Part shown: one piece after another, positions 8,187 through 17,308 of the stretch
How the letters are laid out: each line of letters begins with the position of its first letter
Numbering within the stretch: position 1 is the first letter of the stretch
From: Sva-07 sp963716095
GTDB taxonomy: Bacteria > Actinomycetota > Acidimicrobiia > Acidimicrobiales > Ilumatobacteraceae
DNA length: 64,000 bases
Direction: 5' to 3'
NCBI GenBank assembly: GCA_963716095.1
Contig: CAVQSV010000017.1
Span: forward strand, 1 to 64,000
Notes under the pieces: generated by a model
Seen by the model: only the letters and a program-made list of their open reading frames with translations
The model's database searches: none
What the model was told of the DNA's origin: nothing
Made by a program: the position numbers and the translations under genes

Positions 8187-9104
8187 TCAGTCTCCTGTGG
8201 GTGTGGTGATGGGTGAAACGTCGGGTGTATTGAGCTCCTCGAGGGTGAACGTTCGTGGGGTCTCGCGGTCGTCGACCTCGACACGGACCAGACCGGCGAG
8301 CGGGGAGATCCAGATGCGGGTGCGGGTCCGATCGAGTGAGTTGTTGGTGGTCCACTCCACGTCGATGAGGCGGGCCTCGTAGCGGCCTGCCGGCGTGACG
8401 ACAACGTCGTCAGGCCCTGTGGCTGCTGCGTAGTCGACCACCTCACCGGCGCACGTCGCCGTGCCCGAGCCGCTCAGATCGATCGTGGCATCGCAATCGA
8501 CCCATGCGCGTTCGGGGTCGAGCAGCACGAGCGGGATCAGAACCTGTCCCGTCGGGTCGACTTCAAACCGGACCTCGCCGAGGAACTGCCGAGGCGGGAT
8601 GTCGGCGGTCCCGACCCGAGCCTGGGCGCGGGCCGCGTCCTCCATCCGGATCGTGAGCGACGCGCTGGCTGCACCGCCCTCGGACTCGATCGGGTCGGTC
8701 ACGAGCCTCCAACGGGTGCCGGATCGGAGCAGATCTGCGGGGAACACGGTTGCAGGTGAGCCGGCGAGGTCAGCGGCCGGCTGCGGGTCGTCGCCACTGA
8801 CCACGACCAGTCCGAGCACGAGGACAATCGCCGCAGCTGCTGCGGTCACGGGCACAAGCCAGCGTCGGCGACCGAGCGCACGCTGCGACTCCGAGCGGAC
8901 GGAGACCAACTCGATGCCGTCATCGTTGTTGTTCGCGTCGCGGTCGTCGTCGGCAACTGCTTCCGAGAAGTTGGCAACTGCGTCCGAGAAGGCGGCGTCC
9001 AGGCGCGCCTCGATCCTGGCCTGCGCCTCGGAGGACAGCGGACGAGAGATGTCCGGGCGCACCGAGAGTCGGTGCAGGGCGTCGGCAGTACGGTCGTCGG
9101 TCAT
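8187..9104 (-). CDS. Membrane-anchored anti-sigma-like protein
   Basis: 305 aa: an acidic cytoplasmic N-terminus of about 80 residues, one transmembrane helix near residues 82-105 (LVPVTAAAAAIVLVLGLVVV) and an extracytoplasmic beta-rich domain with CDATIDLSGSG and VTPAGRYEARLIDVEW. That topology, and a 4-bp overlap with the sigma gene just upstream, is typical of anti-sigma factors. No zinc HxxxCxxC motif is present, so it is not a ZAS-type anti-sigma. The role is inferred from context. Confidence 0.6.
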   Translation of the reverse strand: MTDDRTADALHRLSVRPDISRPLSSEAQARIEARLDAAFSDAVANFSEAVADDDRDANNNDDGIELVSVRSESQRALGRRRWLVPVTAAAAAIVLVLGLVVVSGDDPQPAADLAGSPATVFPADLLRSGTRWRLVTDPIESEGGAASASLTIRMEDAARAQARVGTADIPPRQFLGEVRFEVDPTGQVLIPLVLLDPERAWVDCDATIDLSGSGTATCAGEVVDYAAATGPDDVVVTPAGRYEARLIDVEWTTNNSLDRTRTRIWISPLAGLVRVEVDDRETPRTFTLEELNTPDVSPITTPTGD

Positions 9105-9637
9105 CGGGTCCTCCTCGACCAGCCGTCGTTGTCAGCAGTTCCGGCGTCGATCGCGGCCGCAAACGAACGTCGGGCGCGAGCGAGCAGACTCTCGACTGCT
9201 CGGTAAGAGACGCCGAAGCCATCGGCGATCTCGTCGAGGCCCCAGTCGTCCAGGTACCGCAGCGTCAGCACCGTTCGCTGCCGAGTCGGGAGTGACTCGA
9301 GTGCAGCGGTGACGTCATCGTCAGGATTGGACGTCGACGGGTCGACGCACCGCTGCTGGGAGCCTGCGAGTCGGTCGACTGCTCGCGTGCGCGCTGCCAT
9401 GTGGCGCCAGTGGTCTACGAGCCGGCGCTTGGCGACCACCGTGAGCCAGGCTGGTGTGACCTCGGTGCCGCGACCCCGGGCGAACTGGTGAGCGGCGGCC
9501 TCGAACGTCTGGGCGGTGATCTCCTCGGCGAGAACAGAATCACCGCAGCGGTCGTAGACGACGCCGTGAACAAGTCCATGATGCTCGCGGAAGCACGCCG
9601 ACAGCCCGCTGCGGGCGACGTGATCACGGGCTCTCAT
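9101..9637 (-). CDS. ECF RNA polymerase sigma factor
   Basis: 178-aa sigma-70 family protein. Region 2 covers FREHHGLVHGVVYDRCGD and ITAQTFEAAAHQF with the W/R-rich WLTVVAKRRLVDHWR; region 4 is LESLPTRQRTVLTLRYLDDWGLDEIADGFGVSYRAVESLLARARRSF. First gene of a three-gene operon with the anti-sigma-like and lipoprotein genes (4-bp overlap, then 1-bp gap). Presumably held inactive by the downstream protein and released by an envelope signal. Confidence 0.88.
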   Translation of the reverse strand: MRARDHVARSGLSACFREHHGLVHGVVYDRCGDSVLAEEITAQTFEAAAHQFARGRGTEVTPAWLTVVAKRRLVDHWRHMAARTRAVDRLAGSQQRCVDPSTSNPDDDVTAALESLPTRQRTVLTLRYLDDWGLDEIADGFGVSYRAVESLLARARRSFAAAIDAGTADNDGWSRRTR

Positions 9638-9740
9638 ACGGGACTATCGGATCACGGCGCCATTCCCCGTCGCGCAAACCGGGAATCCTTGCCGTCGATC
9701 AGGTCGGACATCACACATGCACTCACTCGAGGGAGAGGTG

Positions 9741-10888
9741 ATGGCATTGAACGCGGCGTGTTCCTCGTCAGGTGAGCCAGCAGCGTCGCCGACCGAGTCG
9801 ACGGCGGTGCCACAGTCCACCGGTCCGGCAACCACGATCGACAGCATGACGAGTTCGTCGGTACCGGTCACAACGATCGACGTCGAGTTCCTGACCCGCC
9901 AGGTGAACAGGTCATGGGACCCAGAGCGCCCCGGAAGCGTCATGATGATGACGTTCGACGCTCGTGGCGACTCGGTATCGGCTGCGGTGGGGCCCGACTT
10001 CGACGGCGAATCCATGAGCATCGACGATCCGATCCGGGTCGGGAGCATCACGAAGCTTCTCACGTCGACGACGATGCTGTCGCTGGTCGACGAGGGTCTC
10101 GTCGAACTCGAGCGCCACTGAGCCAGTACCTCTCCCGAGTCGAGATCGACGAGCGGATCACCGTTCGCGACGCACTCCAACACTCGAGTGGCTTGGCGGA
10201 CTACACCGAGACGGCCGGTTACCTGCCGATGCTCGTCGAGGACCCGGGGCGATCATGGAGCCCTGAGGAGGTGTTCGAACTCGCACCGACCGATGAACTC
10301 CTCTTCGACCCGGGCGCGACCTTCGCGTATTCGAACACGAACTACATCGCGCTGGGAGTGGCGATCGAGGAGGTCACCGGGCAGACATTCCACGAGACCG
10401 TACGCGAGCGGATCATCGATCCGCTCGGGATGTCGGATACCTACCTCGAACACCACGAGGACGGACCGGAGCCCCTCGGCGGGTATACCGGCCTGTCCGG
10501 GGAGATCGAACCGATCGCCTTCGACTTCACCTCGATCGCGACCAACGAGTGGTCGGCCGGCGGGTTCGTCAGCAGCGCGAGCAATCTCCACCTCTTCATG
10601 GGTGCGCTCTTCGCCGGTGAAGTCATCTCATCAGAAATGCTGTCCGAGATGACTCAGAACCGAGAGTGGGGTTTCGGCATCTTCGAACCGGAGTGGGTGT
10701 CGGTCACGCCGCTCTTGGGCCATGATGGCCGCACCCTTGGGTCGGGCACATTCCTCGTCCATGCACCCGAGACCGGGATGACGGTGTTCACCTTCGCGAA
10801 CGCGGACCATCTCCGGGTGAGTCCTGCGACCGGCGACGTCGCCGAGGCGATTGGTGTTCCAGGAGTCATGCTCGTGACGGATGACTGA
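9741..10888 (+). pseudogene. Serine beta-lactamase-like hydrolase, frameshifted
   Basis: Class C/penicillin-binding-type hydrolase in two frames. The first part (9741 to about 10115) has the nucleophile motif SITK; the second continues from PLSQYLSRVEIDERITVRDALQHSSGL to the Tyr motif YSNTNY and the C-terminal GHDGRTLGS (HxG motif). A one-base deletion near 10115 joins them. Start at ATG 9741 has GGGAGAGG upstream. The N-terminus MALNAACSSSGE looks like a lipobox without its hydrophobic stretch, so the signal peptide may also be damaged. A sequencing error cannot be excluded. Confidence 0.75.
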
Positions 10889-10943
10889 GCTCGGCTGCCC
10901 GAGACACCGGCAGGAGACGACACATCGACTGAGGCGTCACGAG

Positions 10944-11025
10944 CCATGACCCGGTAGAGGTCCCGGGTTCGAGTCCAGTCGTGACCACCCTGAAGCCCTG
11001 GTGAGGAGCAATCCGACCGGGGCTT
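10944..11025 (+). repeat. Partial copy of tRNA-Val 3' half plus terminator
   Basis: 82 bp matching 6066-6146 (anticodon arm to terminator hairpin) with about seven mismatches and one indel. The 5' half is absent and the T-stem and acceptor are mutated, so it is not functional. It looks like an old attachment-site remnant or a partial tRNA duplication. Confidence 0.85.
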
Positions 11026-11113
11026 AGCCGAGGGCGGCGTCGGCACCCAGTCCGGGTTGGGAGCGGTCGGGATTGCTACATTTCGGCGATCCGTACGTGT
11101 CGAAAGGACCCTG

Positions 11114-11488
11114 ATGAGCGCACAGCAACCAGCCGAGGTGAGCGGACTGTTCGAGCGTTGTTTCGCCGATGGTGACCTGGAGGGTCTGATGGCCCTGTAT
11201 GAGGACGACGCTGTGTTTCCCACACCGCGTGGCACCTCGACCGGGCATGACGAGATCCGTGCGACGCTCAAGGCGTACCTCGATTCCGGAGCCAAGTTGG
11301 TGTTCGGCGAGTCCCTCGTCTTCTCTGCCGGGGATCTGGCGCTGATCCACACGCCGTGGACCATGCGGATGCCTGATGGGTCGAGCCCTGAGGGGGCAAC
11401 GGCCGAGGTCGTGCGCCGTCAGCCCGACGGCAGCTGGAAGTACGTGATCGACAACCCCGACGGGACAGCACTGCTCCATCACGAGTGA
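11114..11488 (+). CDS. SnoaL/NTF2-like small protein
   Basis: 124 aa with the cone-shaped NTF2-like pattern: an N-terminal helix (VSGLFERCFADGDLEGLMALYEDDAVFPTP), a middle helix (GHDEIRATLKAYLDSG) and strands ending in GSWKYVIDNPDG. This is the DUF4440/SgcJ-type ketosteroid-isomerase-like fold; function is not predictable. ATG 11114 follows GAAAGGA at 11102-11108. It ends just before the hairpin at 11551. Confidence 0.7.
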   Translation: MSAQQPAEVSGLFERCFADGDLEGLMALYEDDAVFPTPRGTSTGHDEIRATLKAYLDSGAKLVFGESLVFSAGDLALIHTPWTMRMPDGSSPEGATAEVVRRQPDGSWKYVIDNPDGTALLHHE

Positions 11489-11550
11489 CGGGAGCCGGCA
11501 CCGCACCCGGTGTCGTCCCGACTGAGTCCCACCGACTCTTGGTGTGGGGC

Positions 11551-11580
11551 GACGGACGCGACGCTCGCGTCGCGTCCGTC
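11551..11580. terminator. Bidirectional terminator, perfect 13-bp stem
   Basis: GACGGACGCGACG and its exact complement around the loop CTCG, between a + gene ending at 11488 and a - gene whose stop lies at 11579-11581. No T-run, but the position between convergent genes fits termination in both directions. Confidence 0.7.
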
Positions 11581-12106
11581 ATCTCAGGCTGCGCTCCATG
11601 AACCGCCAGTTGTGATGCAGTTCGCTGGGAACTTCTGCGCCGTCATAGATGGGCCGGTCTCGGAACCCTTCGGCCTCGTAGAGCCGGTGTGCCGACGTCA
11701 TGAACGGGCCGGAGTCGAGCCGCATGCTCGTGTACCCGTAGGACTCCGCGTCCGCGATCAGACGTCTCACGATGGTGGTTCCCAGCCCGCCGCCACGCTG
11801 GTCTGGCCGCACGAAGACCCGCTTCATCTCCGATGCTCCGTCGCTCGTGCGACGGACGCCGCCCATGCCGACGACCCGCCCGTCGCGGTGAACGGTGTAG
11901 AACACGCCCTCGGGTGGCTCGGCGTCGCACAGCTTGTCGAGTGTGGCGGCCACGTAGTCGGGGATCGGCTGTCCCAGGAGCGCTGGCAGGCTGATCCCGA
12001 AGTCGTGTTGGATGTTCGCATCCAGCCATTCGAGGTACTCGATGTTGAGTTCCGTCAAGATCGCGTGATCGCGGCGGGCGTCAGCGGACTCGAATGTGAT
12101 CTGCAT
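11579..12106 (-). CDS. GNAT family N-acetyltransferase
   Basis: 175 aa with the GNAT acetyl-CoA motif A as RVFVRPDQRGGGLGTTIVRRL (Q/RxxGxG/A) and motif B as LDSGPFMTSAHRLYEAEGF. The substrate is unknown; the class covers antibiotics, polyamines, amino acids and protein termini. Reads away from the VOC gene at 12352, with 245 bp between them in which I see no further gene. Confidence 0.85.
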   Translation of the reverse strand: MQITFESADARRDHAILTELNIEYLEWLDANIQHDFGISLPALLGQPIPDYVAATLDKLCDAEPPEGVFYTVHRDGRVVGMGGVRRTSDGASEMKRVFVRPDQRGGGLGTTIVRRLIADAESYGYTSMRLDSGPFMTSAHRLYEAEGFRDRPIYDGAEVPSELHHNWRFMERSLR

Positions 12107-12351
12107 GCAACGCCCTCATGTCCGTTGTCGAGCATCGAAGCTTCGACATGATCTGCTCTGCGTGAATCACCCGTTGGCAAGCGGCAACTCGATGCCCTTT
12201 ACAGCAGGCGCCACCGTACGCGAGAGCGGATCGTGCGACCCAACCGAGCCTCGATGGCTCGTCTGGTCGAACACGGTGGCACGCGGGGTCTAGCGTTGCC
12301 GGAGTTGCTCGAGCGCCGCCTCGGGTTCCAGCACTTCCAATGAGGGGAAGC

Positions 12352-13143
12352 ATGAACATTCGAGGGCTGGGCTACATCGGCGTCGACGCCGGGGACCTCG
12401 ACGCCTGGCGGGGGTACGCCGAACTGCTCGGAACCCGGGTGGTCGCCCACGGTGACGGGTTCGCCGGCTGGGAACTGCCCGACGCCGCCGCGCTCGAGGT
12501 CTGCGCTGCCGAACTCGAGTCGGCCGGGTTCCTCCTCCACCCGGGCTCCGCAGCCGAATGCGACCAACGACGGGTTCGGGGACTGATCCGCACCATGGAC
12601 CCCGGCGGGTTCGCTGTCGAGTTCTTCCACGGCGTCGTCGAGGATCACGAACGATTCGTCTCACGGACCGGGGTCAGCGGGTTCACCACCGGCGACCAGG
12701 GCCTGGGCCACATCGTGCTCGGCACACCCGACATCGAGGGAAGTGCGCACTTGTACACCGACGTGCTCGGCTTCCGGGTTTCGGACTACTGGAGGCCCGG
12801 CGGCGCGGAGCACGACGTGGTGTTCCTCCACTGCAACCCTCGCCACCACAGCCTCGCGCTCGTTCCCGCCGACGAGGCTGCGCTGTACCACTTCATGCTC
12901 GAGATGAACACCCTCGACGACGTCGGCTACACGCTCGATCGCCACGAGGACACCGGCACGCAGATCTCCAGCGGGCTCGGGAAGCACACCAACGACCACA
13001 TGATCTCGTTCTACAGCGTGTCCCCGTCCGGCTTCGAGGTCGAGGTCGGCTGCGGTGGACGGCTCGTCGACGACGAGACCTGGACCGTCACCCAACTCAC
13101 CAAGCCCAGCTTCTGGGGGCACGCGTCGCCTGGAAGCCCCTGA
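12352..13143 (+). CDS. Extradiol (VOC) dioxygenase-like protein
   Basis: 263 aa, two vicinal-oxygen-chelate modules like 2,3-dihydroxybiphenyl 1,2-dioxygenase. Likely metal ligands lie in GLGHIVL (His), NDHMISFY (His) and FEVEVGCGG (Glu). Family members are about 290 aa; comparison with the usual domain pattern suggests some 20 residues are missing in module 1, between VVAHGD and GFAGWEL, by an in-frame deletion. Module 2, which holds the metal site, looks complete. Start ATG 12352 is preceded by GAGGGGAAG. Ends 57 bp before the third tRNA-Val fragment. Confidence 0.75.
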   Translation: MNIRGLGYIGVDAGDLDAWRGYAELLGTRVVAHGDGFAGWELPDAAALEVCAAELESAGFLLHPGSAAECDQRRVRGLIRTMDPGGFAVEFFHGVVEDHERFVSRTGVSGFTTGDQGLGHIVLGTPDIEGSAHLYTDVLGFRVSDYWRPGGAEHDVVFLHCNPRHHSLALVPADEAALYHFMLEMNTLDDVGYTLDRHEDTGTQISSGLGKHTNDHMISFYSVSPSGFEVEVGCGGRLVDDETWTVTQLTKPSFWGHASPGSP

Positions 13144-13200
13144 ACTCGCCCAGGCCGCAGATCCGTCACCGACCCAGCTTCCAGTCCCCGAGTGCCAAGA

Positions 13201-13243
13201 CCATGACACGGCAGAGGTCCCGGGTTCGAGTCCCGTCGTGCCC
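13201..13243 (+). repeat. 43-bp copy of tRNA-Val 3' end (att-like)
   Basis: Identical to 6066-6108 except one base (C for T in the anticodon stem). It starts in the anticodon arm and stops at the last base of the acceptor, after which the sequence diverges. That is the typical extent of an attachment core left by a tRNA-targeting integrase. Confidence 0.88.
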
Positions 13244-13502
13244 GGACTGTGTGGTGATGCCACGTGCCGAAGCGTGCTCGGCGATTCGCAACGCGTTCGT
13301 ATTCGGGTGCCGGGACGTTTGGGTCCATGCCGCAGTGCCGACGAAGCGCACCAGCCATGGGATCGCTTCGCGGTGTGCCAATCGCCTGCAATGTCGAGGG
13401 ATGAGCTCATGGGGACATCTGGACGCAGGCCCTGAAGCAGCCCAGCACGCGAACTGACGAACGACACTTTCTTCCTGTTCGACCCGGTCGGACAATTGAG
13501 AC
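13244..13502. other. Non-coding gap
   Basis: About 260 bp between the att-like tRNA fragment and the serine-protease gene. I see no convincing gene, terminator or repeat in it. Confidence 0.5.
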
Positions 13503-15710
13503 ATGAAGAGCTGGACGATTCCCCGCGGTCTGATGCGAACGTGCGGACTGTTCCCGCTGTTGCTCACATCTGCGTTGATGGGAGTGTCGTGTTCCGACGA
13601 CAGTGGGTCGAACTCCACGGTCGAGACCTCCGTCGAGGAGACCACGCCCAACGTCGACGGGCAGAGCGCCACGCTCGATGCTGTCAGAGCCGCCGTGATT
13701 CGCATCGAGACCAGTGGAGTCTTCGTCGAACCCGACGGTTCGTCGTCCGCTCCCACCGAGATGGTCTCGTGGGGCGGGGGATCTGGATTCATCATCGATG
13801 AATCGGGAATCGCAATCACCAACGATCACGTCGTGTCCGGTGCCGCCGACATCGAGGTGTACGTCGATGGCCGTGATGAACCCGTCTCGGCGCGTCTCCT
13901 GGGTAGCTCGAGCTGCAACGACCTCGCAGTGATCGATCTCGATGGCGATGGCTACCCGACGCTCGACTGGTATGACGGCGAGATCGAACCAGGGTTGGAG
14001 ATCCTGCTCGCCGGGTTCCCGCTTGGGGATCCGGAATACACACTGCTCGACGGCATCGTCGCCAAGGAACGCACGGGCGGTGAGACCCCGTGGGCATCCG
14101 TCGAGTGGGTGATCGAGCACACAGCACCATCGCAGCCCGGCAATTCGGGCGGTCCGCTAGTGACCCTCGGCGGTGAGGTCGTTGCTGTCAACTATGCGTA
14201 CGGCCTTCCTGGCACCGGAACCTCGCAGCACTTTGCGATCGCGCGCGAGGTCGCCGTTCCGGTCGTCGAGTCGTTGAGGTCCAGGACCGATGAGGCGGTG
14301 CTCGGCGTCAGCGCCGAGGCGATCGTGGACGACGAGGCCGGGGTGGCGGGAATCTGGGTGTCATCGGTCCATGCGGGGTCGCCTGCGGAAGCGGTCGGCG
14401 TGCTGCCTGGTGACATCATCGAGCGGCTCGAAGGGCTCCCGGTCGGCAACGACGGGACGCTCGACGACTACTGCGACGTTCTCCGTTCCCACGATTCGTC
14501 CGACGCCATGACGATCCAGGTCCTTCGTCTGCCCGGCGGTGAACGGCTTCGCGGAACACTCAACGGCTCGCCACTGGCACCGATTGTGTCGATCGGTGAG
14601 GAGGTCGACACCGAAGTCGAGTTCGTCGACACCGAGACGACCTACGACGACTACGTGCTGATCACCGACGACACGCTGGCTGTCGAGGTTGAGGTGCCGG
14701 CATCGTGGACCGACATCGACGGTGACGTCCCATTCCTCGACGACGATGGAGTCGCCAGCGGCGCAGGATTGCAGGCAGCTCCGAACCTCACCGAGTACTT
14801 CGACACCTGGAGTACCCCCGGCATGGGGTTCTCGGCGATGTATCAAGGCAGCGACACATCGCTGGCGGACGTGCTCGATGCCAACGTCGAAGCCTTCCCG
14901 TATCTCTCGGCGTGTTCGGCTGGTCAGGTCCAGGACTATGACGACGGGTTGTACACGGGCTTGCAGCAGTTCTTCACGGACTGTGGCGGAACCGAGACCA
15001 CCCAGGTGATCATCGTCGCCGAAGACGATTCGAATGAGTTGCTGATGTTCGTCAAGGCGCAGATCCCGACCGCGGCGGAACTCGACGTGCTCGACCACAT
15101 CATCGAGACGTTCCGTGTGGTCGGCCCGGTCGGCACCGTCAGCGACGAACTGAGCGGTGATCTCGACGTCGGGATCGCACCGGAGGAATACTCCGAGTTC
15201 GTCGAAGTGCTCGACATCACTGGAACACTCGGCGTCGAGGTGCCGATTGAATGGGTTGACGTCCGAGATGACGTTCCGTTCGTCTATTGGGACGACGATG
15301 GCGAGGAGCACGGAGTCGGCATGACGGTGTCGACAGACGCCAACGAGTGGTACGACTCGTGGGGGGTGCCCGGGATGTCGCTGTCGGCGACCTCGGACTG
15401 GAACGGCTCGATCGAGGACTTCTTCTACTACGACAGAGGATTCCGGTCGACGGGTGGCTGGTTCGCACGCGGTGACTGCGTCGAGTACGAGGTGACCGAC
15501 TACGACGATCCACTGTATTCCGGATTGAAGGGTGTGTACACCGACTGTGGCGGTGGCGACACCGACCTGGTCGTGGTTGTTGCCGCCCCGCCCGGACTCG
15601 AATTCGTCGTGCTCGTCGGAGTCACCATCGTCACCGACGCCGACTTCGAAGCGCTCGACCGCATCCTCGCCACGTTCCAGACGTTCGGTGACGTACCCGG
15701 ACGCCGCTGA
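13503..15710 (+). CDS. Lipoprotein trypsin-like protease with PDZ domain and two C-terminal repeats
   Basis: 735 aa. Signal peptide with lipobox GVSC near residue 30; S1C/HtrA-like protease (about 55-260) with triad His in NDHVV, Asp in NDLAVIDL and Ser in PGNSGGPL; PDZ domain (about 265-345, GVLPGDIIERLEGLPV). Two similar modules of about 165 residues follow (about 380-545 and 570-735), sharing VEVPxxWxD...VPF, DTW/DSWxxPGMxxSA, DYDDxLYxGL and YTDCGG/FTDCGG. The modules have conserved Cys pairs and are not a domain I recognise. Surface quality-control protease by architecture. Confidence 0.82.
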   Translation: MKSWTIPRGLMRTCGLFPLLLTSALMGVSCSDDSGSNSTVETSVEETTPNVDGQSATLDAVRAAVIRIETSGVFVEPDGSSSAPTEMVSWGGGSGFIIDESGIAITNDHVVSGAADIEVYVDGRDEPVSARLLGSSSCNDLAVIDLDGDGYPTLDWYDGEIEPGLEILLAGFPLGDPEYTLLDGIVAKERTGGETPWASVEWVIEHTAPSQPGNSGGPLVTLGGEVVAVNYAYGLPGTGTSQHFAIAREVAVPVVESLRSRTDEAVLGVSAEAIVDDEAGVAGIWVSSVHAGSPAEAVGVLPGDIIERLEGLPVGNDGTLDDYCDVLRSHDSSDAMTIQVLRLPGGERLRGTLNGSPLAPIVSIGEEVDTEVEFVDTETTYDDYVLITDDTLAVEVEVPASWTDIDGDVPFLDDDGVASGAGLQAAPNLTEYFDTWSTPGMGFSAMYQGSDTSLADVLDANVEAFPYLSACSAGQVQDYDDGLYTGLQQFFTDCGGTETTQVIIVAEDDSNELLMFVKAQIPTAAELDVLDHIIETFRVVGPVGTVSDELSGDLDVGIAPEEYSEFVEVLDITGTLGVEVPIEWVDVRDDVPFVYWDDDGEEHGVGMTVSTDANEWYDSWGVPGMSLSATSDWNGSIEDFFYYDRGFRSTGGWFARGDCVEYEVTDYDDPLYSGLKGVYTDCGGGDTDLVVVVAAPPGLEFVVLVGVTIVTDADFEALDRILATFQTFGDVPGRR

Positions 15711-15719
15711 CGACGCGCG

Positions 15720-16022
15720 TCAGTATCCAGCGGGTTGCTGGAGCAGGTCTCCGACGGTGTCGATCCAGAGACTGACGGCTTCGAGGTGGTGTGCGAGTGA
15801 GGTGCCGTCGATCCTGTGGTGGTGGCCCACGTCGAACGATGTGTTGAGGATGATGTGGCTGACACCGATCTCCTTCCAGGCGTTCACCTGAACCGCCGAA
15901 CCAGAGCGGGATGGGACGCCATGGAACTCGGCGATGCGGACCGGTACGCAGGTCAGCAGATCGAAGTCACCCTTCGCAGGCTGGGGGTCCGGTCCTGACC
16001 TTGGCCCTGTGCGGTGGATACA
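15720..16022 (-). pseudogene. Probable C-terminal remnant of a luciferase-like (F420-type) oxidoreductase
   Basis: On the minus strand a frame without a plausible start codon is bounded by stops at about 16023 and 15720. It contains NAWKEIGVSHIILNTSF and HHLEAVSLWIDTVGDLLQQ, which resembles the last 90 residues of LLM-class flavin or F420 monooxygenases (helix, then VxHIIL strand). The upstream two-thirds of the gene is absent, the space being taken by the ROK gene. Family call is tentative. Confidence 0.4.
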
Positions 16023-16163
16023 TCAGCGTGACGGTCTCGGTAGGCCTTGTGACGTGAGGCGATCAGCGGCGCGGCGGGCTCGTGCCATAAGGTCAGCTCT
16101 CGTGATCGCTACCGCACGTCCGTCTTCAGCGTGGCTGAACCACACCGTCTTCCCGGTACCCGT

Positions 16164-17186
16164 ATGACCGGCGCTGGTTCGTACGTGGTCGGGCTCGACA
16201 ACGGCGGCACGGCGAACAAGTTCACGGTCATGGATCGCGACGGACGCTTCCTGATCGATCGTCTGGTCGAGTTGCCGAGTCGTGTCACCGAGGGGCCGTC
16301 GGCTGCGATCAGCGCGCTCACCGAGGCCTTCGCGGCCGCGGTCGAGATGGCGGGTATTGAACGTCGTGAGGTGCTCGGGGTGGGCTTCGACACGCCGGGG
16401 CCGGCGACGGCGCAGGGCGTGATCTCGTCGCGCGGTGGCACCAACTTCGCCCACGATGACTGGAAGGGGTTCGACTTCCGTTCCGCCCTCGAGGCCGAAC
16501 TCGGCCTGCCGGTCGTCTACAACAACGACGCCAACGCAGCGGCGCTCTACGCCCACTACGAACACTTCGGGCCGGTCGGGGGAGAACGTTCGTCGATCTC
16601 GGCGATCGTCGGGACCGGCCTCGGCGGTGGAGTGATCGAGGGAGGTCGCACCGTCAAGGGCGCCGCGGGGATGGCGGGCGAGCTCGGACACGTGCACATC
16701 CCGATGGACGGCCTGCTCGACGACGGGCAACCGACGCCGGGGTGCAACTGTGGTTTCGTCGGTGACGCAGAGAGCGTTGCGTCGCTCACCGGTATCCGGA
16801 ACAATCTGCTGCCCTACTGGTTGACCCGATTCCCCGACCACGAGCTCGCGGCAGTCGAACCACTCGAGGCCGCCAAGCAGGTCCGAGGGTTCGGCGAGCG
16901 GGGCGATGAGATGGCGCTCCACATCTTCGAGCAGCAGGCGATGGCGCTCGGTCGGCTGTTCACGATCGCCGCCAACTTCACCGACCCCGACCTGTACCTG
17001 CTCGGCGGCGGCGTGATCGAGGCCGAACCATGGTTCCGCGACTGGTTCCTCGAACGGGTCGAGGCGCACACGTCGTTGCGCGACGAGCAGCGTGAGGTCG
17101 CGTCGTTCGCTCTCGTGACCGATCTCGACATGGCTGGCGCCCGCGGATCCGCCATCGCTGCCTCGAGCCTGCTCGTCCATCGCTGA
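16164..17186 (+). CDS. ROK-family sugar kinase
   Basis: 340-aa sugar kinase or regulator of the ROK family. ATP-binding DNGGTANKF near the N-terminus, GFDTPGPA, catalytic region NNDANAAALYAH, and the GTGLGGGVI phosphate motif followed by GELGHVHIP. The ROK zinc motif is incomplete: CNCGFVGDAES has Asp where the third Cys of CxCGxxGCxE normally stands, so zinc binding may be altered. Glucokinase or N-acetylmannosamine/glucosamine kinase activity is most likely. ATG 16164 gives the usual family start; GTG 16131 is possible. Confidence 0.82.
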   Translation: MTGAGSYVVGLDNGGTANKFTVMDRDGRFLIDRLVELPSRVTEGPSAAISALTEAFAAAVEMAGIERREVLGVGFDTPGPATAQGVISSRGGTNFAHDDWKGFDFRSALEAELGLPVVYNNDANAAALYAHYEHFGPVGGERSSISAIVGTGLGGGVIEGGRTVKGAAGMAGELGHVHIPMDGLLDDGQPTPGCNCGFVGDAESVASLTGIRNNLLPYWLTRFPDHELAAVEPLEAAKQVRGFGERGDEMALHIFEQQAMALGRLFTIAANFTDPDLYLLGGGVIEAEPWFRDWFLERVEAHTSLRDEQREVASFALVTDLDMAGARGSAIAASSLLVHR

Positions 17187-17308
17187 CCTGCGATCGCTCG
17201 AGGGGATGGGCGCCCCGAGCGGAGTCCGATTCGCGGGCTGTGTCACAATCGAACGGGACGTCGACCATGCCGGCCCACCATCGAATCACGGGCGAACGAG
17301 GAGTGATC

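Noticed and set aside
9741..10888. Recoding of the TGA at 10119 as selenocysteine in the beta-lactamase-like gene
   Set aside because: The homologous sequence after it continues in a different frame and no Cys/Sec is expected there, so a frameshift explains it.
10939..13260. Short peptides reading GTRTRDL or WTRTRDL on the minus strand
   Set aside because: They are translations of the antisense of the tRNA-Val fragments, not genes.
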